Shown here: piece after piece, positions 12,450 through 24,700 of the stretch | How positions within the stretch are numbered: position 1 is the first letter of the stretch | Layout: the number at the start of each line of letters is the position of its first letter | DNA from: Fragum whitleyi | Lineage: Eukaryota > Mollusca > Bivalvia > Cardiida > Cardiidae | NCBI GenBank assembly: GCA_948146395.1 | Contig: OX411559.1 | Span: forward strand, 4,760,501 to 4,824,500 | DNA length: 64,000 nt | Reading direction: 5' to 3' | Position numbers and translations under genes: made by a program | Notes under the pieces: model-generated | Database searches by the model: none | The model's input: only the letters and a program-made list of their open reading frames with translations | What the model was told of the DNA's origin: nothing

Positions 12450-15038
12450 AATATTTCTCATTACAGCCAAACGAAATTTTTTTCAACCCAGTCAGCTAAA
12501 AAAAATTCCTACCTGGCCAGATGAAAAATAAAATATTCGACTCCAATGGGATTCGAACCCGGGACCTCTGCATCCCAAAGCGAGTGCTCTACCAGGTCGC
12601 TATTAAGGCTAACTTGTACGACAAGGCAGTACAAACACCCCTTATACACATCCCGGCTACACCAGAAAAAAAAATTCTTCCTAACCAACTTGAAAAATTT
12701 CTCATTACAGCCAAGCGAAAAATTCTTCACCCCAGTCTGATTAAAAAATTTCCTACCTGGCCAAATGAAATAACTTCTTCCTAACCAAGGTGAAAAATTT
12801 CTCATTACAGCCAAGCGAAAAAATGTTTTCACCCAGTCTGATAAAAAAATTTCCTACCTGGCCAGAAAAAAAAAATTCTTCCTAACCAACTTGAAAAATT
12901 TCTCATTACAGCCAAGCGAAAAATTCTTCACCCCAGTCTGATAAAAAAAAATTCCTACCTGGCCAGATGAAAAAATTTTTTCCGAATCAAGGTGAAATAT
13001 TTCTCATTACAGCCAAACGAAAAATTTTTCAACCCAGTCAGCTAAAAAAAATTCCTACCTGGCCAGATGAAAAATAAAATATTCGACTCCAATGGGATTC
13101 GAACCCGGGACCTCTGCATCCCAAAGCGAGTGCTCTACCACGTCACTATTAAGGCTAACTTGTACGACAAGGCAGTACAAACACCCCTTATACACATCTC
13201 GGCTACACCAGAAAAAAAATTTCTTCCTAACCAACTTGAAAAATTTCTCATTACAGCCAAGCGAAAAATTCTTCACCCCAGTCTGATTAAAAAAATTTCC
13301 TACCTGGCCAGATGAAATAACTTCTTCCTAACCAACGTGAAATATTTCTCATTACAGCCAAGCGAAAAAATGTTCACCCCAGTCTGATAAAAAAATTTCC
13401 TACCTGGCCAGAAAAAAAAAAATTCTTCCTAACCAACTTGAAAAATTTCTCATTACAGCCAAGCGAAAAATTCTTCACCCCAGTCTGATAAAAAAATTTC
13501 CTACCTGGCCAGATGAAAAAATTTCTTCCGAATCAAGGTGAAATATTTCTCATTACAGCAAAACGAAAAATTTTTCAACCCAGTCAGCTAAAAAAAATTC
13601 CTACCTGGCCAGATGAAAAATAAAATATTCGACTCCAATGGGATTCGAACCCGGGACCTCTGCATCCCAAAGCGAGTGCTCTACCACGTCGCTATTAAGG
13701 CTAACTTGTACGACAAGGCAGTACAAACACCCCTTATACACAACCCGGCTACACCAGAAAAAAAAAATTCTTCCTAACCAACTTGAAAAATTTCTCATTA
13801 CAACCAAGCGAAAAATTCTTCACCCCAGTCTGATAAAAAAATTTCCTACCTGGCCAGATGAAATAACTTCTTCCTAACCAACGTGAAATATTTCTCATTA
13901 CAGCCAAGCGAAAAATGTTCACCCCAGTCTGATAAAAAAATTTCCTACCTGGCCAGAAAAAAAAATTTCTTCCTAACCAACTTGAAAAATTTCTCATTAC
14001 AGCCAAGCGAAAAATTCTTCACCCCAGTCTGATAAAAAAATTTCGTACCTGGCCAGATGAAAAAATCTCTTCCGAATCAAGGTGAAATATTTCTCATTAC
14101 AGCCAAACGAAAAATTTTTCAACCCAGTCAGCTAAAAAAAATTCCTACCTGGCCAGATGAAAAATAAAATATTCGACTCCAATGGGATTCGAACCCGGGA
14201 CCTCTGCATCCCAAAGCGAGTGCTCTGCCACGTCGCTATTAAAGGTCAAATGAAAAGCGTTTACAACCGTTTCTTTATGTATTCATAAGTCAAAATTAAA
14301 TACGATGCAATATCGAGAATTAAAACATGATTTTTTATAACTGTGAATTTCACGATTTTCGACAAACACACCTGTAGCCGGTCCTTGTTAACTTCTCGGT
14401 CACGTGACTTAGGCATGTGACGTCACCGCGAGGGATAGATAATACTGGCATAGTAAACAATTTGTCAGCGGCTACGTTTTTTAGATCGATTTATGATAAA
14501 TTCCACTCGAAAAAAGTACTTGAATTTTGCATTATTGTGTTGTCCCTGGATGTCGCAACCTAAATACTTCGGGAATTATCCTCTTTTCGTTCCCGTTAGA
14601 TCAGGGTAGGACTCTAAAGCAGCGAGAAAGCATGAACCGAGAGTAGTCCAAAAAGAATAGAAAAGAGACTCACCGAACACCATCTTCTATGGAAAAAAAA
14701 CTTTAACAACATCATTTCACCAATTATTGTTTTGGTGTAAACCCATGACTAGCAAGTAATGAAGATAAATAGTAAACTGCCAATTACGATCGCCAATCGC
14801 CGGAATTTGTTAACTGACAATTAATTTAGGTGTTAAAGAGACAGTTTTAACTTAAGTAATATCAATAGCATGACACACTTTTGATAACCATTGACGCATT
14901 AAAATGACGTGACAGCTCAAATTTCCTAGAGCCAAATTGCACCATTTTGCTTTCCTGGGCATTAAAACCTTGGGTCAGGGGACGCTTTTATGCATAGTTG
15001 AAGGGGCCAGGGTAAGCTCTATTTCATGGGGTTGTTCC

Positions 15039-15612
15039 CACTTCGTCTAATCCCATTTGGTCTAAAAGTCAATTTCCCATTTGGTCTAAAACCCTTTTTT
15101 GGATGAATTCCCATTTGGTCTAAAAGTTGATTTACTAATTTTTCTGAATACAATGTAATTATGTTTTATATAATGTTTATTCATATATTTTCTGATTAAA
15201 TCATAAAAAAGTTTATAGATTATTTTTTTTAAAAATTCATATCAGAATTGATTTGTAAAATACTATTTTTTTTTATCTAAAATTAGAAGAATAAAACAAT
15301 ACATTTTTATGATTTATTGAAAATAATATCAACCTTTAACCTTATGATTTGCATCAGTAGCAAGAAGTAATACTTAAAACTTAAAGAAATAAAATGACCT
15401 CAAGATATAAATTTATCAGGGAATTAATGAATGAACAAAAGAAAGAATAAATGAATTGGTTGATGAAAGAATCTACGAACGGATGGAACGTTAATGAATG
15501 AACAAATTTATGGATGTCTTTTCTCTTTCTTTCTTTCTTTAGACCAAATGGGAATTTTTCATCTTACCCAATATTTTTATTGTGTAGACGAAATTGGTTA
15601 AGACAAAGGGAT
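15039..15612. mobile_element. AT-rich inverted-repeat (MITE-like) block inside the TTAA element
   Basis: CCCATTTGGTCTAAA occurs three times in direct orientation near 15,052, 15,076 and 15,110, and once inverted at about 15,539-15,553. CTTCGTCTAA near 15,041 is roughly mirrored by TAGACGAAAT near 15,587. The interior (about 15,130-15,530) is strongly AT-rich and has no coding frame, and ends in a short CTTT run. The arrangement suggests a short DNA transposon with repeated subterminal motifs. Ends are approximate and I see no clean target duplication. Confidence 0.45.
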
Positions 15613-15631
15613 AAACCACGAAACTATGTAC

Positions 15632-17060
15632 TAGATAGATAGATAGATTTATTTCTGTATAAAAATATTACAACATAAAAAGCATTATACATGATGTATT
15701 AAAATAGCATGATATAATGATGGTTATGCGGCTATATTTATATACAAAGGATAACACAAAAAAAGGGATTGAAAATCTCTTATTTCCATTGTGGTCCTTT
15801 TCTACAAAAATATAGTACTACATAGGAAGACATGATTGAATACTTATTATCGTCTATAAACTTTTAAATTATGAAACTATCACAGTAATATGCTTATAAT
15901 TTAAAGTAAAAATAAAATATTGAGATAATTATCACAGGTTCTTTAAATTGCAACTTCTTTTATCACAGCAAATGATTTTTCAGTCTTGTTTTAAAACATG
16001 TTAAGTTTTCAGCGTCCCTTATATGCTGAGGAAGGTCGTTCCAGAGAGAGACACCTCTATAAGAAAACGATTTCTGACCAAAACCCTTCATCCTCGGGAT
16101 AGTATAACGCTTACTATCACTGAATGAAGGATCTGAGTCCGAACCATTTGAAGTTGCTTTAACTCTAAAACGAGTCTGATAATGGTGGTTACTGTTTAAG
16201 GGAATAAAGTTTTTATGCATGTACGAGGGGGCAATATTATTGTGTATTTTAAAGACATGACATAGTGTATTAAAGTCTACTCTTTTTGAAACAGGAAGCC
16301 AGTCTAGTTTAGAAAAATGCATATTTTCAATTCGGGCTCTCGGGTCAAGGTTCATAACAAATCTGATAACTTTATTTTGTGTAGTTTGAAATCTATTTCT
16401 TAGAGACTGTGTGAGGGAGTAGTACCAAATTGTTGCGGCATAATCTAGATGGCATTGTATAAGGGCCATAACCAGCATTTTTTTGGTGTGAAATGATAGG
16501 TAACTTGACTTTCTAAATAAGAATTTTAGTCTACCATTAACCGTACTCAAAACAGACCTTGTCATTGATTCAAAGGACAGACTTTGGTCTATAGTAGCCC
16601 CCAAATATTTTACAGAGTCTTTGGCTTCGATTGATTTGCCTTTGCAAGTAACATTTAGTTTAGGCTGTGACTTGAGTTTGTGCTTTGAACCAAATAATAT
16701 GGACTCTGTTTTGCCTAGATGTAGTGATAATTTGTTGCAGATTAACCATTCACTGACAATTTCTAATTCTGAACTAAGAGCTGCCTCAATATCTTTAAGA
16801 TTTTTTCCATGGACTAATATGGCAGAATCATCCGCATATAACAGTAATTTATGTTTAACAACTGCTGACATATCGTTAACATAAATCAAGAAAAGAAGGG
16901 GGCCTAAAATTGACCCTTGGGGAACTCCACATTCGATTTTGGCCTCAGATGAAAAAACCCCGGAGACTGATTTTGTTATTCTCATATAAAACAGATTTTT
17001 AGAATTTGATTGATTAAAAATGACCGTTTTCACCATTTCTTCTCTTGACATCGATTTGAC
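15632..17060 (-). mobile_element. 5'-truncated LINE (CR1/L2/Jockey-like) with ATCT tail
   Basis: On the minus strand the element runs from about 17,060 through an open reverse transcriptase frame and a ~310-bp 3' untranslated region to a tail of four ATCT units (TAGA on the plus strand at 15,632-15,648). Short microsatellite tails in place of poly(A) are known for CR1/L2-type LINEs. The endonuclease and the first RT blocks are absent, so this is a 5'-truncated insertion. It sits inside the TTAA element and is therefore younger than it, or travelled with it. Target duplication not found. Confidence 0.75.
15963..17051 (-). CDS. LINE reverse transcriptase, C-terminal two thirds, open frame
   Basis: The 362-residue frame carries the RT core from block 4 onward: GVPQGSILGP at residues 42-51, the catalytic YADD at 72-75, NKLSLHLGKTE at about 106-116 (block B-like), and KYLGATID at 148-155 (block 7-like). 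The remainder is the thumb and C-terminal domain usual in CR1/L2/Jockey-like elements, with LDYAATIWY, LDWLPVSKR and WNDLPQHIR, ending KNHLL. The catalytic aspartates are present and no stop interrupts the frame, so the insertion is fairly young. An in-frame TGA lies about 27 nt upstream of the ATG, and the endonuclease, fingers and first RT motifs are missing, so it cannot be a complete enzyme. The ATG is simply the first in frame; the fragment probably begins slightly upstream. Confidence 0.85.
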   Translation of the reverse strand: MSREEMVKTVIFNQSNSKNLFYMRITKSVSGVFSSEAKIECGVPQGSILGPLLFLIYVNDMSAVVKHKLLLYADDSAILVHGKNLKDIEAALSSELEIVSEWLICNKLSLHLGKTESILFGSKHKLKSQPKLNVTCKGKSIEAKDSVKYLGATIDQSLSFESMTRSVLSTVNGRLKFLFRKSSYLSFHTKKMLVMALIQCHLDYAATIWYYSLTQSLRNRFQTTQNKVIRFVMNLDPRARIENMHFSKLDWLPVSKRVDFNTLCHVFKIHNNIAPSYMHKNFIPLNSNHHYQTRFRVKATSNGSDSDPSFSDSKRYTIPRMKGFGQKSFSYRGVSLWNDLPQHIRDAENLTCFKTRLKNHLL

Positions 17061-17231
17061 ATTAGAAACGTTGTAGTTTCAGCTTTCTCAAATATATAGC
17101 TGCACTGTTTTGAAGCATGTCGAAAAAGTGCTTTTTGTGTTTGAGATAGTTCAGATTGTGTCAACTGAAATTTCTCGCATTTTGCGTAATAGTTTGATAA
17201 TATATATGTAATAAAAAAAGTAAATTAGTGC

Positions 17232-17465
17232 CATGGGTAATTGATAAGTGCAATGTCACGGATAGATCAAAGAAAATTTGTCATGTGGTCTGTTATATTG
17301 ACCATAATAAAGGCAACACGCACGTGTGATTAGGGGCTTTTCAATATATGACATGGACAATTGATTGGTGCATCGACACGGACAGATCAAAGAAACTTTG
17401 ACACGTGGTATGGAACGTTGCGTAAGAAAAGACGATCTTTATGACACTTACACATGTGATTTGCG
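17232..17465. repeat. Two-copy 118-bp tandem duplication inside the TTAA element
   Basis: CACGGATAGATCAAAGAAA (near 17,256) and CACGGACAGATCAAAGAAA (near 17,374) lie 118 bp apart in matching context, with GTGATTAGGGGCTT and GTGATTTGCGGCTT closing the copies. The copies differ at roughly one base in five. No coding frame. Confidence 0.6.
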
Positions 17466-17469
17466 GCTT

Positions 17470-18500
17470 ATGAAACGACTTCTGTTTATCTTTCTCCTTT
17501 ATTTTTTAATTCTGGCAACGTTGTAAGAGTCCGAGGTGATATCTAAGTTTTGATTCAAATTATAAAAAATGAGACTTAAAGAAAGCGCAAACAGCTGTGA
17601 CAATAAATAAATGAACAATAAAAAAGTCTGTCAATAGAGGTTGAATTATAGATAATTGTCATCGCATGGCTAAATTACGTTTGGTGGAATAATGCCAAAA
17701 ACGCTCAAATCGGCATTGAAATTCGAAAAAACCTCAGAATTGGTAAGATATACATTATATTCTTTCCAAGCGACTAGAATGCCATAGATATAGTTTTAAT
17801 ACAGCTGCGTTTGCAACATTTTGAGGGCTAAAGAACGATTTGTATAGTTTCATAGCCCTTTCTTGTGGTTATCTTTAGAATAAAAATTTTCTTTGCACCG
17901 TTTTTGTAACATGATGACAACTGTATAATCATGTAAAAAGATAAACAATTAAATTTTGATGCCATTGACATATTTGAAAATTAATTAAAAGTTTGTAATC
18001 AAACTGCTTGAAATTTAGATTTTTAATCCTTCTGTATTTAAAAATGGTTCCCAACGCCAACCACTTTTTTTCATATTCTAATTGACAAGAATGATCAATC
18101 GGGATTTCCAGTAAGCGTTGTAAAAAACAAAAACAACAACAAAAAAAAATGCAACGAAATTTGAATTTTCCACAAAAACATGTGACATATCTTGGGTATA
18201 TCATTAAAAACCATTTTATTGGTAGGTTGAAATTAAATGTTGCACAATAGATTAGACTCGGAGAGCTATTCCCGTTCGATCGTTGGGGCTGTCAGACTCG
18301 GGTACCGGTCAGACTCGATTTCTTCACCCTACATTTCTGACTCGGATTCAGACTGTGATGATACTAAATCTTCAAAGCGAGTGGGCTCAAACGATCTCAG
18401 TTGAACATGTGGATAAGTGGGTAACAGGATAGATTTTCTTCGTTTCAATTAAAAGTGGTCATATTTACAATGCTCTCTTTGTTTATCTAGAACGGGGAAC
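17470..18500. other. Interior of TTAA element, no gene recognised
   Basis: AT-rich sequence with A- and T-runs. AGACTCGG-type motifs recur at about 18,253-18,345. The longest open frames are low-complexity (Phe, Cys, Lys) and carry no recognisable domain. I see nothing that looks like a transposase. Confidence 0.5.
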
Positions 18501-18711
18501 CCCTCGCAGTGACGTCATAGCTATTGCGCATGTGCGTGTACGTATTTCTGGCCAGGTAAAATTTTCAAATAAATCACGGTCGTATTTTTGTCAATACCGT
18601 TCTTTTAAATTTGTTTTTTTCGACGCGAACTTTTTGTGTAGCCTTATTTCATTGATAATTATCAGGAGATGTTTTAAACACACGTTAAAAAATTAGCTTT
18701 TCATTTGATCT

Positions 18712-21700
18712 TTAAGGCTAACTTGTACGACAAGGCAGTACAAAAACCCCTTATACACATCCCGGCTACACCAGAAAAAAAATTCTTCCTAACCAACTTG
18801 AAAAATTTCTCATTACAGCCAAGCGAAAAATTCTTCACCCCCGTCTGATAAAAAAATTTCCTACCTGGCAGGTGAAATAACTTCTTCATAACCAACGTGA
18901 AATATTTCTCATTACAGCCAAGCGAAAAAATGTTCATCCCAGTCTGATAAAAAAATTTCCTACCTGGCCAGAAAAAAAAAATTCTTCCTAACCAACTTGA
19001 AAAATTTCTCATTACAGCCAAGCGAAAAATTCTTCACCCCAGTCTGATAAAAAAATTTCCTACCTGGCCAGATGAAATAACTTCTTCCTAACCAACGTGA
19101 AATATTTCTCATTACAGCCAAGCGAAAAAATGTTCACCCCAGTCTGATAAAAAAAAATTCCTACCTGGCCAGAAAAAAAAAATATTTCTTCCTAACCAAC
19201 TTGAAAAATTTCTCATTACAGCCAAGCGAAAAATTCTTCACCCCAGTCTGATAAAAAAAAATTCCTACCTGGCCAGATGAAAAAATTTCTTCCGAATCAA
19301 GGTGAAATATTTCTCATTACAGCCAAACGAAAAATTTTTCAACCCAGTCAGCTAAAAAAAATTCCTACCTGGCCAGATGAAAAATAAAATATTCGACTCC
19401 AATGGGATTCGAACCCGGGACCTCTGCATCCCAAAGCGAGTGCTCTACCACGTCGCTATTAAGGCTAACTTGTACGACAAGGCAATACAAACACCCCTTA
19501 TACACATCCCGGCTACACCAGAAAAAAAATTCTTACTAACCAACTTGAAAAATTTCGCATTACAGCCAAGCGAAAAATTCTTCACCCCAATCTGATAAAA
19601 AATTTCCTACCTGGCCAGATGAAATAACTTCTTCCTAACCAACGTGAAATATTTCTCATTACAGCCAAGCGAAAAAATGTTCACCTCAGTCTGATAAAAA
19701 AATTTCCTACCTGGCCAGAAAAAAAAATTCTTCCTAACCAACTTGAAAAATTTCTCATTACAGCCAAGCGAAAAATTCTTCACCCCAGTCTGATAAAAAA
19801 ATTTCCTTCCTGGCCAGATGAAAAAATTTCTTCCGAATCAAGGTGAAATATTTCTCATTACAGCCAAACGAAAAATTTTTCAACCCAGTCAGCTAAAACA
19901 AATTCCTACCTGGCCAGATGAAAAATAGAATATTCGACTCCAATGGGATTCGAACCCGGGACCTCTGTATCCCAAAGCGAGTGCTCTACCACTTCGCTCT
20001 TAAGGCTAACTTGTACGACAAGGCAGTACAAACACCCCTTATACACATCCCGGCTACACCAGAAAAAAAAATTCTTCCTAACCAACTTGAAAAATTTCTC
20101 ATTACAGCCAAGCGAAAAATTCTTCACCCCAGTCTGATAAAAAAATTTCCTACCTGGCCAGATGAAATAACTTCTTCCTAACCAACGTGAAATATTTCTC
20201 ATTACAGCCAAGCGAAAAAATGTTCACCCCAGTCTGATAAAAACAATTTCCTACCTGGCCAGAAAAAAAAATTCTTCCTAACCAACTTGAAAAATTTCTC
20301 ATTACAGACAAGCGAAAAATTCTTCAACCAAGTCTGATAAAAAATTTCCTACCTGGCCAGATGAAAAAATTTCTTCCGAATCAAGGTGAAATATTTCTCA
20401 TTACAGCCAAACGAAAAATTTTTCAACCCAGTCAGCTAAAAAAAATTCCTACCTGGCCAGATGAAAAATAAAATATTCGACTCCAATGGGATTCGAACCC
20501 GGGACCTCTGCATCCCAAAGCGAGTGCTCTACCACGTCGCTATTAAGGCTAACTTGTACGACAAGGCAGTACAAACACCCCTTATACACATCCCGGCTAC
20601 ACCAGAAAAAAAAAATTCTTCCTAACCAACTTGAAAAATTTCTCATTACAGCCAAGCGAAAAATTCTTCACCCCAGTCTGATAAAAAAATTTCCTACCTG
20701 GCCAGATGAAATAACTTCTTCCTAACCAACGTGAAATATTTCTCATTACAGCCAAGCGAAAAAATGTTCACCCCAGTCTGATAAAAAAAAATACCTACCT
20801 GGCCAGAAAAAAAAATTCTTCCTAACCAACTTGAAAAATTTCTCATTACAGCCAAGCGAAAAATTCTTCACCCCAGTCTGATAAAAAAATTTCCTACCTG
20901 GCCAGATGAAATAACTTCTTCCTAACCAACGTGTAATATTTCTCATTACAGCCAAGCGAAAAAATGTTCACCCTAGTCTGATAAAAAAAATTTCCTACCT
21001 GGCCAGAAAAAAAAAAATTCTTCCTAACCAACTTGAAAAATTTCTCATTACAGACAAGCGAAAAATTCTTCACCCCAGTCTGATAAAAAAATTCCCTACC
21101 TGGCCAGATGAAAAAATTTCTTCCGAATCAAGGTGAAATATTTCTCATTACAGCCAAACTAAAAAATTTTCAACCCAGTCAGCTAAAAAAATTCCTACCT
21201 GGCCAGATGAAAAATAAAATATTCGACTCCAATGGGATTCGAACCCGGGACCTCTGCATCCCAAAGCGAGTGCTCTACCACGTCGCTATTAAGGCTAACT
21301 TGTACGACAAGGCAGTACAAACACCCCTTATACACATCCCGGCTACACCAGAAAAAAAATTCTTCCTAACCAACTTGAAAAATTTCTCATTACAGCAAAG
21401 CGAAAAATTCTTCACCCCAGTCTGATAAAAAAATTTCCTACCTGGCCAGATGAAATAACTTCTTCCTAACCAACGTGAAATATTTCTCATTACAGCCAAG
21501 CGAAAAAATGTTCACCCTAGTCTGATAAAAAAATTTCCTACCTGGCCAGAAAAAAAAATTCTTCCTAACCAACTTGAAAAATTTCTCATTACAGACAAGC
21601 GAAAAATTCTTCACCCCAGTCTGATAAAAAAATTCCCTACCTGGCCAGATGAAAAAATTTCTTCCGAATCAAGGTGAAATATTTCTCATTACAGCCAAAC

Positions 21701-24700
21701 GAAAAAATTTTCAACCCAGTCAGCTAAAAAAATTCCTACCTGGCCAGATGAAAAATAAAATATTCGACTCCAATGGGATTCGAACCCGGGACCTCTGCAT
21801 CCCAAAGCGAGTGCTCTACCACGTCGCTATTAAGGCTAACTTGTACGACAAGGCAGTACAAACACCCCTTATACACATCCCGGCTACACCAGAAAAAAAA
21901 TTCTTCCTAACCAACTTGAAAAATTTCTCATTACAGCAAAGCGAAAAATTCTTCACCCCAGTCTGATAAAAAAATTTCCTACCTGGCCAGATGAAATAAC
22001 TTCTTCCTAACCAACGTGAAATATTTCTCATTACAGCCAAGCGAAAAAATGTTCACCCCAATCTGATAAAAAAAATTTCCTACCTGGCCAGAAAAAAAAA
22101 AATTCTTCCTAACCAACTTGAAAAATTTCTCATTACAGCCAAGCGAAAAATTCTTCACCCCAGTCTGATAAAAAAATTTCCTACCTGGCCAGATGAAAAA
22201 ATTTCTTCCGAATCAAGGTGAAATATTTCTCATTACAGCCAAACGAAAAATTTTTCAACCCAGTCAGCTAAAAAAAATTCCTACCTGGCCAGATGAAAAA
22301 TAAAATATTCGACTCCAATGGGATTCGAACCCGGGACCTCTGCATCCCAAAGCGAGTGCTCTACCACGTCGCTATTAAGGCTAACTTGTACGACAAGGCA
22401 GTACAAACACCCCTTATACACAACCAGGCTACACCAGAAAAAAAAATATTCTTCCTAACCAACTTGAAAAATTTCTCATTACAGCCAAGCGAAAAATTCT
22501 TCACCCCAGTCTGATAAAAAAAATTTCCTACCTGGCCAGATGAAATAACTTCTTCCTAACCAACGTGAAATATTTCTCATTACAGCCAAGCGAAAAAATG
22601 TTCACCCCAGTCTGATAAAAAAATTTCCTACCTGGCCAGAAAAAAAAAATTCTTCCTAACCAACTTGAAAAATTTCTCATTACAGCCAAGCGAAAAATTC
22701 TTCACCCCAGTCTGATAAAAAAAATTCCTACCTGGCCAGATGAAAAAATTTCTTCCGAATCAAGGTGAAATATTTCTCATTACAGCCAAACGAAAAATTT
22801 TTCAACCCAGTCAGCTAAAAAAAATTCCTACAAGGCCAGATGAAAAATAAAATATTCGACTCCAATGGGATTCGAACCCGGGACCTCTGCATCCCAAAGC
22901 GAGTGCTCTACCACGTCGCTATTAAGGCTAACTTGTACGACAAGGCAGTACAAACACCCCTTATACACAACCCGGCTTCACCAGAGAAAAAAATTCTTCC
23001 TAACCAACTTGAAAAATTTCTCATTACAGCCAAGCGAAAAATTCTTCACCCCAGTCTGATAAAAAAATTTCCTACCTGGCCAGATGAAATAACTTCTTTC
23101 TTACCAACGTGAAATATTTCTCGTTACAGCCAAGCGAAAAAATGTTCAACCCAGTCTGATAAAAAAAAAATCCTACCTGGCCAGAAAAAAAAATTCTTCC
23201 TAACCAACTTGAAAAATTTCTCATTACAGCCAAGCGAAAAATTCTTCACCCCAGTCTGATAAAAAAATTTCCTACCTGGCCAGATGAAATAACTTCTTCC
23301 TAACCAACGTGAAATATTTCTCATTACAGCCAAGCGAAAAAATGTTCACCCCAGTCTGATAAAAAAATTTCCTACCTGGCCAGAAAAAAAAAATTCTTCC
23401 TAACCAACTTGAAAAATTTCTCATTACAGCCAAGCGAAAAATTCTTCACCCCAGTCTGATAAAAAAAAATTCCTACCTGGCCAGATGAAAAAATTTCTTC
23501 CGAATCAAGGTGAAATATTTCTCATTACAGCCAAACGAAAAATTTTTCAACCCAGTCAGCTAAAAAAAATTCCTACCTGGCCAGATGAAAAATAAAATAT
23601 TCGACTCCAATAGGATTCGAACCCGGGACCTCTGCATCCCAGAGCGAGTGCTCTACCACGTCGCCATTAAGGCTAACTTGTACGACAAGGCAGTACAAAC
23701 ACCCCTTATACACAACCCGGCTACACCAGAAAAAAAAAATTCTTCCTAACCAACTTGAAAAATTTCTCATAACAGCCAAGCGAAAAATTCTTCACCCCAG
23801 TCTTATAAAAAAATTTCCTACCTGGCCAGATGAAATAACTTCTTCCTAACCAACGTGAAATATTTCTCATTACAGCCAAGCGAAAAATTTGTTCTACCCA
23901 GTCTGATAAAAAAATTTCCTACCTGGCCAGATGAAAAAATTTCTTCCGAATCAAGGTGAAATATTTCTCATTATACACAACCAGGCTACACCAAAATTTC
24001 CTACCTGGCCAGAAAAAAAAAATTCTTCCTTACCAACTTGAAAAATTTCTCATTACAGCCAAGCGAAAAATTCTTCACCCCAGTCTGATAAAAAAATTTC
24101 CTACCTGGCCAGATGAAAAAATTTCTTCCGAATCAAGGTGAAATATTTCTCATTACAGCCAAAAGAAAAAATGTTCACCCCAGTCTGATAAAAAAAACTT
24201 CCTACCTGGCCTGATTAAAAAATTTCTTCCGAATCAAGGTGAAATATTTCTCATTACAGCCAAACGAAAAATTTTTCAACCCAGTCAGCTAAAAAAAATT
24301 CCTACCTGGCCAGATGAAAAATAAAATATTCGACTCCAATGGGATTCGAACCCGGGACCTCTGCATCCCAAAGCGAGTGCTCTACCACGTCGCTATTAAG
24401 GCTAACTTTTACGACAAGGCAGTACAAACACCCCTTATACAAAACCCTGCTACACCAGAAAAAAAATTCTTCCTAACCAACTTGAAAAAATTCTCATTAC
24501 AGCCAAGCGAAAAATTCTTCACCCCAGTCTGATAAAAAAAATTCCTACCTGGCCAGATGAAATAACTTCTTCCTAACCAACGTGAAATATTTCTCATTAC
24601 ATCTAAGCGAAAAATTCTTCACCCCAGTCTGATAAAAAAAATTCCTACCTGGCCAGAAAAAAAAAAATTCTTCCTAACCAACTTGAATAATTTCTCATGA

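Larger units (their letters stand above)
1..14242 (-). repeat. Satellite block A: tRNA-module plus 100-bp monomer array
   Basis: Head-to-tail array with 25 tRNA-like cores on the minus strand. Their B boxes lie near 143, 686, 1,230, 1,776, 2,324, 2,866, 3,808, 4,350, 4,892, 5,634, 6,175, 6,718, 7,262, 7,806, 8,349, 8,994, 9,536, 10,079, 10,623, 11,165, 12,009, 12,549, 13,095, 13,641 and 14,185. Most intervals are 540-548 bp; exceptions are about 645, 742, 844 and 942. A standard unit, read on the plus strand, is the tRNA module (~144 bp) followed by four ~100-bp monomers in the order b-a-b-c. Type a has AACGTGAAATA and AAAAAATGTTC, type b has AACTTGAAAAA and AAAATTCTTC, type c has GAATCAAGGTG and CAGTCAGCT. 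The block starts before the window and is cut at its right end by the TTAA element. Short open frames here are translations of the repeat. Confidence 0.95.
14243..18711. mobile_element. 4.47-kb DNA-transposon-like element with TTAA target duplications
   Basis: TTAA stands at 14,239-14,242 and 18,712-18,715; removing the insert and one TTAA restores the tRNA module seen in every other copy (GCTATTAAGGCTAAC). Ends are inverted repeats: AGGTCAAATGAAAAGC at 14,243-14,258 and its complement at 18,696-18,711, 15 of 16 matching. A second inverted pair, TGACGTCAC[C/T]GCGAGGG, lies 175 bp from the left end (14,418-14,434) and 194 bp from the right end (18,501-18,517). TTAA duplications are known for piggyBac and Kolobok transposons; the AGG start does not look like the usual piggyBac end. 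I see no transposase frame, so the copy is probably non-autonomous. It carries the inverted-repeat block and LINE listed below. Confidence 0.8.

Noticed and set aside
1..14242. CRISPR-like array
   Set aside because: Units are ~544 bp of near-identical DNA without short repeats separated by unique spacers, and the window is eukaryotic.
16621..16884. 87-codon plus-strand frame
   Set aside because: It lies antisense within the LINE reverse transcriptase frame and has no domain of its own.
14243..18711. Assignment of the TTAA element to piggyBac
   Set aside because: The TTAA duplication is compatible, but the terminal AGGTCAAATG does not resemble the usual piggyBac ends and no transposase is present, so I leave the superfamily open.
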